This document shows, one piece after another, positions 45,682 through 56,398 of a stretch of 64,000 nt of DNA. Every line of letters starts with the position of its first letter. Position 1 is the stretch's first letter. A program made the translations under genes and the position numbers. The notes under the pieces were generated by a model that saw nothing but the letters and a program-made list of their open reading frames with translations, did no database searches and was not told the origin of the DNA. The stretch spans positions 3,937,973 to 4,001,972 of the forward strand of contig WBVU01000003.1 in the NCBI GenBank assembly GCA_009192285.1, read 5' to 3'. The DNA is from Morchella semilibera (Eukaryota; Ascomycota; Pezizomycetes; Pezizales; Morchellaceae).

Positions 45682-46563
45682 TTAAAGCTCCTTTTCATGT
45701 TTCCGTCTTACTCTCTCTGCCTCGGTAACGAAGGCGATAATAAACTTCTCGAGCATCCCTACCCCAGTTTTGATGCTATATGGGTCGTTTTCAGGGGGGA
45801 CATGCAGAAATAATACCCTCCTCGACGAGTGTTCGGCGCATTGTAGTGACGTGCGGAATATATACTCACATAGGTACCTGCCAGCATTGGTCGACTCGTG
45901 AAACACAAGCTGGTCTCCGGGGGTCTCCTCTGGCTATACCCGCCGCTGTGAGTATAAAAATTGTACCTACATCCCAAAGCTATGGGGCAGAAACATACCA
46001 CAATACCACAAGCATCCATCATTCCAATAATTCGTTCTACATCTAATTCTGTCTTATAAACCTGCCCTCCGTCCTCGTCCTCTGTAGCACTCTTTCCCGT
46101 ATCACCGGTTTTGTTCTCCATTTCCTTTTCTGGGTCCGCCTTTTTACCACCTGGGACCAGACCGTCAATATCACCCTTTACATATCCTTTCTCATGGGCA
46201 ACGGTCTCAATCTCATAGCTTCCAGGAAGCCCGACACCAATGTGAAGAATGTAGTCAAACTTTTTCTCCGCGTGAATCGATGGGACAAGGGTATCGATGG
46301 TTTCGTAGGCAACCCTGATAGGGACGGTGTGTGGGATTATGGTAATATCGTAGATATCGGTAGAAACGGAAGCTGATGGTAGGAAGGAAGATGTTATTTG
46401 CCAAGAAGGGTTTTCAGAGAACTTTCGGAACGGCTATATCGAATGTTAGCGACTTTTAAGGCTAGATGGAAGGCTAAAAACGAACCCCGAACCCGGTAAG
46501 ATAAACTGTGATGGGTTTCTTTGACGCATCAGAAGTGGTATGTGGAATGATTGAAGGAGGCAT
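45682..46563 (-). CDS. Pyroglutamyl-peptidase I (peptidase family C15)
   Basis: Removes N-terminal pyroglutamate from peptides; cytosolic cysteine peptidase. Exons 46563-46486, 46433-45999 and 45933-45682 are all phase 0 and give 254 residues. Landmarks: VYLTGFG joins PFRKFSENPSW, the classic TGFGPF start; IGVGLPGSYEIETVAH carries the likely catalytic Glu (about E102); STNAGRYLCEYIF carries the nucleophile Cys (about C193); LFLHVPPEND carries His (about H215). Between residues 115 and 155 an acidic/Lys-rich insert (KKADPEKEMENK...) lengthens it compared with bacterial enzymes of about 215 residues. For intron 2, the donor GTATGT with the acceptor GGGTATAG is the only pair that avoids an in-frame stop. 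Confidence 0.86.
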
Positions 46564-47616
46564 GATTTAGTAGCTGGCTGATAATTTGATATATATATAT
46601 ATATATGTTGACAGCTTTGACTATTTCGTTAAGATGGGGGGGCGCGGGGGGGGGGGGGGAGGGTAGATAGTGGAGATCGATGGAGATGTGCGATGCCGGA
46701 GATGTGCCATATATACATATTACCTGACACGATATTTACATAAAAGCAATTTGTAGGTATATACCCTGTCAAAGAAGAATAGAGCTTCCTAATACACGTA
46801 TGTAGCGTGTTTGTTTCTGCGGGGCAGGTCCCCATGGAGTGTGACCAGGGTAGCAAGTAGGGTGTCTAGCATGCTTATTTTTGTGCTACATGGCCCTAGA
46901 TGTGAGCGGGGCCGGAGCTCCAAGCACTGGAGCTGAAGCAGAACATACATACATCATGTGGGCAAGGTTATGGGTAACCATTTTGTAACATAGGGGTTAG
47001 GGAAATTCCGAACCTTTAATCTCATGGGATAGAAAGGCTTCATGCGTTACTACATGTATTATCGCTGCATTTAGACATTCCACAATGGAAAGATGACTAA
47101 GCCATCCCATAACAGGCACCAAGTCTATGTTCCTGAGGTAGTAGTACATGTAGTATCTATATAATATTTCCTTCCTGAATTCCCTTACGTTCACGCACAA
47201 ATTCTGATAGCAATATAGCTTATGACACCGGTATCATTGATATTAGACCCCCTGCTACCTCCCCCCCAAGCATACATGTATGTACTACATGTACATAAAG
47301 TACATGTACTTTACGCTTACCGGGTAAGTCTGTAGACAGTGGCCGTTGCCAGACTTACCCTACACCAATAGTACATGTGCGGTCCCACTGACAAACCCTT
47401 ACACTTTATCATTAATTAGGGATGGGATCACGTATCAGTCACATTGCAATTTCCTCGCATCAGCATACTGATATTGTTTAACACTGATCAACACTGTATT
47501 TTCTTTTCTTTTTCCTTACACACAGCAAGCAACCTTTCCCGACTTCCAACACTTCCTTCCTACACCTACCCCCCAAGCCACCAAACTAACTTTGTATATA
47601 ATTAGGGGAAACAACC
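46564..47616. other. Intergenic, with a G-rich tract and a hairpin
   Basis: Promoter of the pyroglutamyl peptidase gene on the left. A G-rich run at about 46635-46662 is nearly pure G on the plus strand and could form a quadruplex. An H1-related hairpin lies at 47306-47374 and several TACATGTA words at 47270-47310. Confidence 0.55.
47306..47374. repeat. Hairpin element, family H1 copy D (diverged, about 69 bp)
   Basis: GGGTAAGTCTGTAGACAGTGG on the left is shared with copy B; the right arm CAGACTTACCCTACAC is shortened and ends in ATAGTAC. It has lost several arm bases relative to copies B and C, so it looks like the oldest copy here. GTAC is present at both ends. Confidence 0.7.
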
Positions 47617-48784
47617 CTAGGTCAATGCAGAGTCAACACCGGTATAGGCGAGCTTCCTGTTGAAGTAATCATCCCACAAAAGTGGAGCATCGTATGATGG
47701 GAAGGTGCTATCAACCCAGGAATTCTACAAATTTCGTTAGCTTTAATGATAGGCTGAGTTAAGAAGGGAATCATTGCTTACTGCATCGCTAACGCCCCAA
47801 ACAGTAATACCAACACACTTGCTAACTGCCAAACAAGCCTTTGTAACAGTGTTATAGTCGGTCTGCTGCTGAGCCAACTTTGCAGAGGTAACATCCTTTG
47901 GAATACGGATATCAAGCTCGGTGATGGCAACGTCGAGACCAGTGTTTGCAAGAACTTGCAATTGAGCAGCAACACCACCAACCTGACCAAGGATCAAGTG
48001 TGCCTGAGTGCCGATACCATCGATAGGAACACCGCGAGTCTTAAGTCTCCCGACAAGGGCAACAAGACTGTTGATCTTTGCCCCGGGACCATCAAGGTTA
48101 TAGTCATTGATGTAGAGCTTCGCAGCAGGGTCAGCAGCACGTGCCGCAATAAAGGCGATGTCGACAAAGGACTCGCCGAGGACATTATAAAAGACCGAGT
48201 TACGGAAGTTTCCACTGTCATCAAAAATCTCATTTACAACGTCCCAGGCGTAAATCTTGCCCTTGTACCGGTTCATAAGGGTCGTAACATGATTTTGGAT
48301 GACGGAAGTCAAAGTAGCTTTGTCGCTAATGGCTGAGACCCAAGATGGGAGTTGTGAGTGCCAGACTGATACCCATTGAGTAAGTATTGTTCTTTAATTT
48401 TTCAAATATTGTTACAGAACTTACCAAGGGTGTGTCCACGGATGAGACGATTGTTGTTTACGGCGAAGGCAACGGTCTGGTCAGCGTTCGTAAAGGTGAA
48501 AGATCCCTTGGAAGCTGAATGAAACAAGTTAGGTTTTGATATAGAGGATAATAGTGGCGATAAAGGAGAAACTTACGTTCAGTCGCATCCCACTTCATAC
48601 TGTTCTCAGGAGTGATTGCACCAAAGTCAGACGTAAGGATAGTCTGAACATTGCTGTTGGACAAGGTGTTAGGATCCGCAATAGATCCGAAATACTTCTT
48701 GCCTTTGGCAACCATCTTAGGGTTCAAAAGTCCAAAGACCATATTGGGAGCCAATACGGCTGCGAGGATTGCGGTGGTCTTCAT
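47617..48784 (-). CDS. Endo-1,4-beta-xylanase, family GH10, secreted
   Basis: Hydrolyses internal beta-1,4 bonds of xylan outside the cell. Exons 48784-48577, 48514-48425, 48365-47782 and 47724-47617 join in frame to 329 residues. The signal peptide is [18 protein letters not shown]. Hallmarks: [38 protein letters not shown], the acid/base E145 in [29 protein letters not shown] and the nucleophile E249 in VAITELDIR; then a late GVSDANSWVDS. No carbohydrate-binding module or linker is present, so it is a bare catalytic domain. Two GGCTAA words upstream would fit a XlnR/Xyr1-type activator. Confidence 0.95.
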
Positions 48785-48881
48785 AGCAAATTGGTCGTGG
48801 TTGGTGTTTTACGATTGATAAAAGACTGACGGCCTGAATGATGCTGGTGAGATTTGATAAACTGAGAGAGAATTTGGAGGT

Positions 48882-48892
48882 TTATATAGCCC
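48882..48892 (-). promoter_or_regulatory. TATA box of the xylanase gene
   Basis: Minus-strand GCTATATAAAC lies about 100 nt upstream of the xylanase ATG at 48784, in the usual spacing for a TATA box. Confidence 0.5.
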
Positions 48893-49248
48893 TCTCATCT
48901 GGAATAAGTGGGTCCAATATTATGACTATACAAGTAAAACTAGTCACCGTATATCAGCATTCAAACGCTTTGACTGTAACAGTTTGGCTGAACAGGGGAG
49001 CTTCAAAGACTTTCGGAATCAAAGCCCATTGTCTCCGGGGACAAAGAGGCTCACGGCCCGAAGAATTAGTCCTGAAGATCAATCCGTCCGGCCATCCATC
49101 CGTCCGTCTGCAAGTGTAATGCCTAGGTACTATGAATTGGTTGAACAGAAATGACAACATGGCATGGCAATATGAGGAGTTTCTTGCCTGGCACAACTTC
49201 CGAGATCAGGTATGATTTCTCCAGAATGATCATCACTAATTCTCCGAA

Positions 49249-49255
49249 TTAGCCT
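49249..49255 (-). promoter_or_regulatory. Candidate XlnR/Xyr1 site (GGCTAA), proximal
   Basis: Minus-strand AGGCTAA about 465 nt upstream of the xylanase start. A second GGCTAA lies at about 49470-49476. The known consensus for XlnR is GGCTAR. Such a 6-mer occurs often by chance, so this is only suggestive. Confidence 0.3.
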
Positions 49256-52200
49256 ATTTATAAAATTAAAAGTACATAGCACATGGCTAGAAATACTCCG
49301 GGCGGTCCGCATTTTGGCAAAACTTCCCCACAATTTCAAATGGTTTCCGGGCCCCATTCTGAAGGCTCATATATACGACGTAGAAGGTAGCTAGTTAGTA
49401 TAGTATAGGGCCGTCTGCAGTTTCACAGATGGGGATATCAGCTAGCGCCTATATAACTCAAGCTCCAATTAGCCTATTCAGGGGCCCTCAAATTGGCTTT
49501 CCTACTACAAATCGGAGATTTAAGGGGAAAAACTAAGGACCACATGTTTGAAATGCCCCACAAATAAAGTCTTGTTTCTACCCAGCCCCACAAACGATAC
49601 GCATGCTAAGCATATTACGGTAGATCGAGATATTAGAATCCCAGAGTATTGAATTTAACCCTCTTTATCCGGGCCTGGGCCTAGCATCTCCACTAGGTCT
49701 CTGACCAAATAGAGGTTAAAGAGATTACTTAGGCAGGATTGCCGATAGACTGAGCGCCGAAAGCTTCGCAACACGGACCACAAACCTGCCTTTCCACGGA
49801 GATTCCGGGAGTGGTTCCAGGCCACTATCAATCATCACTATTGCAATAAGGTCAACAAAATAATTTCTCCAGATGCCTGTCTACAGTCTTATAGAAATGC
49901 ATGTACCTATAATAAAATCTCCAGTTAGCTCGTGCACTGTATGTTAGCCAGGTAGGATGGAACAATGGGCTTTGGGGATGTTATTCTGTTAGTTAAGTTG
50001 GGTCTTTGTCCCGTGTTATGCTGTTTTGCGGGCTCTAATGCCGAAACCCCAAGGAAAGAATTTATACAGTCGAGATATAATTAGCCCTGGCCATACTAAT
50101 CCAGAGTTTGGGGAAACTTCACACGTTTTCCTAATTCTCTGTGTACCTTACGTATAGTTCCCTATATTGCATTACGGCTGATTTCCATTTTATTCTAGAG
50201 TAGATCACTTGACGGGTAGGTCCGCGCCTAGAATCTTGACAAGGGTATCGGCAGGACGCTAAAGTTGCGAATCTTGGGTCGGGTATAATAAAACTTTATC
50301 CAGTAACCAATCGATACCTTTACGGGGAATTCCTTACTTCCTAAATTACTTTCAGCTGACCTATGCCGCACTAAGTACCCCACGTTAGTACTATACATTT
50401 CAACCAAGAGTCTACCTCATATTGTAGTCATTCAACCGAAACCGTGTATTTGACTATGTGTAGGTAATGGCTCAAGTCACAATATTGATCTCTAGAGCAC
50501 ATGACCTTGGACTAGTACGTGCGTTGGTCTACCAGGTTTCCGCTTACTTTCTGTCGACGCGCGCATACACAAATCATTGAAAACACTAGTATTCCGGCAG
50601 CATATTCAGACAAACTATTACCTTCTTATTCTAGAGGTAGTGGGCCATGTATTGTGCGAAGCCGCTGATGGAGGCCGGCCGGATATTGGATAATTCACAG
50701 TCCAACAGCCCGCGATCGATCGCACGCACATGAAGTTGTCTTTGTTTTCGCATGCACGCACATTCTGCGTGCTGTAGGAACCTATAGACAAGCTGAGAAA
50801 CGATCATCGTGCTGTGGAGGGGTATTTTCAATCTGCCTTCAGGCTGGTTTACTCCATGTATCTGAGGTTTAATTTAAATTGCACAGAATATCACTCGATT
50901 TAAGGATGTGGTGCAGACAATGAGTCCGGCCAAAGGTTTCACAATTACGTTATGCCTCTACCAGCATATATCCTCGGACCAAGGCAAGGCAACGTATATA
51001 ATCTTATGATAAATCACCGCACTTTCTATTACTGTCTCCCCCTTTGTTTTTTTATCACACGGCGTGGCCATGGTGCAATTAACTACGATTGTGTGGGGGA
51101 ACTAGGGACCACTAGCAATGCCAACAATTCTAAAGGCTACAGTACGAAAAAACGGGGTGAAATCACTACGAATACCGAATTAAACCGGCGTATATTACCA
51201 TAAAGAGTACTGCAACAATACCGTATTCTTTGCGTATTGACGCAGCTAGTACTGTGTGCACCAAACCCCGAAGGCTCCACGCCAATATCGGGCTACACGA
51301 CCCATAGAACAATATATTACTAGTATTTACCCGGAATACTCGGGATGATTACTAGTACTAGCTGCGTACATATATCATTCTTTTCATGTTTTCCTGCGCC
51401 AAACTTGCATTGGTGCTACTCATACCGGCCCACAAATACAGGCCTTATGCCAAGTGTTTCTTTTGTTAATAGGAATACGGGTACGAGCTTCACCTTCGTC
51501 TTAGAGACCTCCAGATAAAGTAACTCTCCTTTCAAAACTCTACCCGGGTAGGAAGTACTAGTACCTGCCGCTAGTAACCTAGGGCTCCAGATATATTGAA
51601 CACTCACCCTCACCAGTTAAAACACATACGCGATAGGAGGTGATAGTGAGTGCGGTATATAATTAAAAGGTGATGTACTCTAATTTCAAGGGCAGTTACT
51701 TATATACGGTCCCGTGCCCAGCCAAACACAATACAACACAATAACAGAACCTCTCTACCATACCTAAGCACTAAGCATATACTAGAGTATCTGCACACTC
51801 ATACCTACCTTGAAATAGCCTTGTGTAGAGAAATTAATTCCCGTGTGGTTGTGAAACCACCGAATACATCCCGACACTCTGGGTACTCTATAATCACGTA
51901 CCCCCTCTTGTACTACTGCTTTTGATACCGCCCAGCGCCTACATCTAGTAAGTTCCCTACTGATGCGCCCTAACTCAGCTGTCATGTCATCAGCAACCAA
52001 TTTCTATGATTATCTGTAAGTATGTACTTATTAGTGTACAAAGTGTATATGCGTATATATGAATCCTCTCAGTTACAAGATATACTCCCAGTCGTACCTA
52101 CATATACCTACATGTTATACTAGAATTAAACCCCTTCTGGCGGTAGCTTATCCATCTGCAAATTAATGGGATCACTACGGTATTCCCGCCAGTCAATACG

Positions 52201-52424
52201 CTAGCAATGCGCCAAGAATACCCTGTTCTTTCATACTACGTGGGTCATTTAGTAATACAATATTTATTCCCGACTTCTTTGTTGATTACGTTGAAGAGCC
52301 ATTATCAATCAAGGAGGAAAACATTGATTACATGTAGTAAACTATCCTGTTACGCAAAATCTGGCTACTAATACTCTAATACAAAAAATGGGAGAGATAG
52401 TATCCCTTATATAGTCTGTCAGTA

Positions 52425-52541
52425 AAATGCTGACCTCCCCAGAAGAAGCAAATTTTGTGTGGCTTTACTAACAGATCCCCTTATCAAATAATAGATCTTC
52501 AATACAAATTTAATTCCTCTATTATAGGGGGGTCAGCACTG
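52425..52541. mobile_element. MITE candidate, about 117 bp
   Basis: AATGCTGACCTCCCC on the left faces GGGGGGTCAGCACT on the right: a terminal inverted repeat of about 14 bp with one or two mismatches and an AT-rich body. No target duplication is evident. Confidence 0.4.
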
Positions 52542-52649
52542 GTTAAATCTCGTCCTAAACTTAAGTACATACATGTATGCATGTAGTAATCACTGGAAAT
52601 ACCCGATTAGCGATGAAATAAGTGAGACGAAACACCATAACTCGCTTAC

Positions 52650-52800
52650 GGCCCGTTTGGGAGCTAGCTTAGTAGATCCTAGTTGCTTATTAGAAAGCTC
52701 TATTTCGATGGAGTTAACGCTGTCCCAGGACCCGCAAAATAAGCCATTTCCTAGGAGCAGTTCCCCCCATAACTCCATTTTAGGTGGCTCACGAACGGCC
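52650..52800. mobile_element. hAT-like MITE, about 151 bp
   Basis: Left end GGCCCGTTTGGGAGCTAGC, right end the complement of GGCCGTTCGTGAGCCACC. It shares its start with the element at 39766. Its right border abuts the end of repeat R1 (52804), where the match to the other R1 copy stops, so one element may have inserted at the edge of the other. Confidence 0.65.
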
Positions 52801-52803
52801 CTG

Positions 52804-53165
52804 ATAATAGAGACTTTGCGCTGGATGCATCCAGCTTCCTTGTAGCTTGGCATTATATGGATTTTTGTTGATTTGGGGGGAGCCAGATGTTGCTTGCCAC
52901 TGATTGGCATTACCCAGCTCTTGGTGAGAAAAGAATTATTTTTACCATCAATGCTGTTGCTAAATTCTTGAGGATTTTATATAAGGTATATTTGTATCTG
53001 AATGTTAGTATAAAAAAGTTCCTATGAAAAAAGAGCTCCATTTGGTGATTCTACAAATGTTAGAAGGAGTGGAGGTCTAATTTAGCGATTTGCCCTCTCT
53101 CCTGGAGTCAAATGCAAGGCTGGATCTATAATTATAATTCCTTGGCTAATTAATGCCAAGTGTGG
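52804..53165 (-). repeat. Dispersed repeat R1, long copy
   Basis: Reverse complement of the 31458-31702 copy, with extra internal blocks (for example around 52935-53040 and 53070-53095). High identity in shared blocks (such as AGAGCTGGGTAATGCC and GGCAAGCAACATCTGGCT) points to fairly recent spread. Confidence 0.8.
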
Positions 53166-53619
53166 CTGGAATGGATCTGGATCCCTCTGCGCAAGGTCTC
53201 TAATCAAGCAACGTTTAATGGGGTTCATGTATAATAGTCCGGGGCCGTAACTTTTGACGTGCGCGCTCGCCTTACCTCCATAAGCATGAGTGATTACTTT
53301 ACATGTAGGCACACTAAAGCCGTTAACGCATCAGACAACGATTGCGCAAAAGCCTTACCACAGTAAGCCCCCGGCATCTTTAGGTTAAGCTTTAACTCCG
53401 AAAGCTCAGAAATCCGTCTAAAGAGTTCCATCAAGGTGTAAATTCCGGTATCTCCAAATGTCATCACGATGGCGAACTACTTTCATTAGCCTCAGGATTG
53501 ATATAAAGCTAACTACCTCCTCCCTGAATCTACCTTCAATTGCAATCATCACAGGCCTTAACAAAAGATCCACAATAACATCAAAGACTCCTTCCAAGTT
53601 TCAAAATTAACAGAACACA

Positions 53620-55129
53620 ATGTCAATTCCAACTAGACGAATGGGCAAGAATGGCCCTCAAGTACCCGCTATCGGATTCGGTACAATGGTAATGACCGCG
53701 CCTCCACCTTTGATTATGTTCCTTTACTGACCTCATAAAGGGTCTTAGCGCTTTCTATGGCGCCGTAAAATCTGATGAAGAGCGTTTCGAGGTTTTGGAT
53801 CACGCTCTCAAGATTGGCGCAACAAACTGGGACACCGCCGATGTATACAAAGACTCTGAGGAATTGCTTGGAAAGTGGTTCAAGCGCACCGGAAAGAGGG
53901 ACCAAATCTTTTTGGCAACAAAATTCGGATTTGCTGGCGGTATTGAAGGTATCCGTGGCGATTCGGAATTTGTGAGAGAACGTTGCGAAAGTTCTTTGAA
54001 GAGACTTGGTATTGAGACAATCGATCTTTACTACCTACATCGGTCAGCAAATATTCTCCATTTTTTTATAACAGTTTTAGTTAACTTGTGGCGTATACAG
54101 CGCGGATACAAGAGTCCCCATTGAAGTAACTGTTGGAGCAATGGCCGAGCTTGTCAAGTATGTATATTGTCATAATCCCCTATATATACAAGTAAACGTT
54201 CTAATATCTTTTTACAGAGAAGGAAAAGTGAAACACATTGGTCTTTCTGAATGCAGCGCTGATACGCTGCGCCGAGCTTACGCTGTTCACCCAATTGCCG
54301 CGGTTCAGGTCGAGTACTCACCTTTCTTCCTTGACGCCCAAAGCGAAGAAGTTGGTCTTATACAGGCCTGCCGCGAGTTGGGCGTCACTGTGGTTGCCTA
54401 CAGTCCTTTAGGACGAGGGATCTTGACCGGCGCCTATAGAAGCTTCGATGACCTCGACGATGATGATTTCAGAAAACAGGTGAGAGAGCCTCTAGCGATG
54501 AACACATGTCAAAGAGCTAGTATCGCTATTCCAAACCACTGCCATACATCAGTCGGATACCCAGCCCCCTCCGCCAATATCTTTCCCCTATTTCCTAAAC
54601 TAAGATTCCTATGTTATCATGAATTCTGTCTATACATGCCCCACCCAGGATATCGCGTTTTGTCTTGATTTACTAATATTTCTTGCGTAGATCCCCCGTT
54701 TCTCTCCCGAGAACTTCCCTAAGATTCTAGAGCTCGTTGATAAGATAACTGAAGTTGGAAAGAAAAAGGGAATTACTGCGGGACAAGCTACTCTTGCCTG
54801 GTTGCTCGCACAGGGTGATGATATCATTCCTATTCCTGGGTACGCATATATTCTTTATGTCCTCATATAGAAAAAACCGCTGATAATTAGTAGAACCACG
54901 AAGACTAAATACCTCGATGAGAACATGGCGGCTGTTCACGTAACTTTAACTCCAGAAGAGATTAAAGAAATTCGTGACGCAAGCAAGATCGTAGATAACC
55001 TTCCCGGCGGAAGATATCCGGATGGGTAAATATGGACCCTTACCTTTTTAAGTCTGATCAAGTCTCACTAACGCACGGGAAAGGATGCAACAATATTTGT
55101 TCGCCGATACACCGGCACTCCCGAATTAA
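53620..55129 (+). CDS. Aldo-keto reductase
   Basis: NADPH-dependent carbonyl reductase with a TIM-barrel fold, 338 residues. Exons 53620-53688, 53741-54042, 54101-54157, 54218-54479, 54691-54839, 54894-55025 and 55084-55129 join in frame. Start [20 protein letters not shown]. The catalytic tetrad is visible: D54 and Y59 ([16 protein letters not shown]), K84 (FLATKFGF) and H123 (DLYYLHR). Further blocks: [44 protein letters not shown] and [15 protein letters not shown]. It belongs to the YakC/AKR13-like group of yeast and fungal enzymes. Intron 4 is longer than the rest (211 nt). The substrate is unknown. Confidence 0.93.
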
Positions 55130-56398
55130 TGCTGAAGCTTGTTGAGGGTACAATGTATCTACAGATACTGCGTGGATATTTTCATTTTTTTACAGAGCGT
55201 GTTTCCAAGTTGCGGACAACTTTCCGTGCAAGGATGGAGTTGTAGATTTATCAAAATTTAAGAGGCTCTCGCTTATGCACAACGCCAAATTGATATAGCA
55301 CGTTTGGACTAGGTACCAAGGAGTTTGATATTTGAGGGTCCATAAAACCCCGCACACCAATACACAGTATCTAATCTTTAGACCTGGGCTAGAGTAAGAC
55401 TACAGGTAATTATAAAAGATTTCAAGTGGTTGTCTTATCATAATCAAGCCAAGAACATACGCGCGGGGATTACTTTTTTTTTTATCTACAGTAGACCACA
55501 CGTTCCTATCTTGGAAAGATTTCATGATAGCTCGCGTGATATGTTTCTCAAGGATGAAACTCGCCTGATACTCTCACATGATCTTGCTGGCGAGTATGAA
55601 GACCAATGTAAGTACATGTACTTAATGTAAATGCACATATAGTGCATCTCTAGGTGTTGCGCCCCCTCAAGCAGGAAACATCTATTGATCTCAAAACATT
55701 CGGGGATGTTAGCCAGTACTACGCTTGGATAATCTTACAGCTTCATATCCCCGAAACTCGAATTGACGCTCTCTCACATAGCTTGTTGGGGCTTACATGA
55801 ATGCACCTATTAAAAAATTAGGTATTGTAGAGATGTAGGTTAGCCAGAGTGCTCTATTGTACAAGAAACTGATTGTACATGTAACTAGTATATACAGCTA
55901 TATTATTATGATACCTAGAAGCTACTTATACGTAGCGAGATCTAGAGCTATGCGTTTTTCACATGCTACAAAGCCTAGAATCGGTACTTGATAAGTAAAG
56001 AGAAGTACATGTAGTTAAGTCCAATCGTGAGAGGCGCCGTGAAGTTGTGACTCGCTGAGAAAAGGAAAGTGTGTTAGGTTTTCATCTCATCTCATTGATC
56101 TCAACAATTGACCCCTGGTCACACTTCCTAGTCTTGTCCCACTTCAACACATGCTACCCAGTTTAGTACCGCGGACTAGTGGGGGAGCAAAAGTTGATAA
56201 GTTGAACCCTTTCCCGTGTACAAGACAAACTACAGAATTCTACAGTCAACGAACCGTCGCCCGGTACTTCAAAGCGCGACCTCCACATAGGGAACACCCG
56301 GTAGCCAACCTTTACAGAAATTAACTTGAGGAAAGAAAACTCGGGTTTTATCTTATCAGTACGCTTTATTGGCGAGTTTCGTCTCAAAATTCAGAATC
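55130..56398. other. Intergenic between two plus-strand genes
   Basis: 3' flank of the aldo-keto reductase and promoter of the permease gene. TACATGTA words lie near 55614, 55876 and 56008. No gene was seen. Confidence 0.5.

Larger units (their letters stand above)
48893..53619. other. Long gene-poor region (4.7 kb)
   Basis: Upstream of the xylanase gene and of the aldo-keto reductase gene. No coding region is supportable. The right third has an inverted-repeat candidate (52425-52541), a hAT-like MITE (52650-52800) and the long copy of repeat R1 (52804-53165). Confidence 0.55.
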
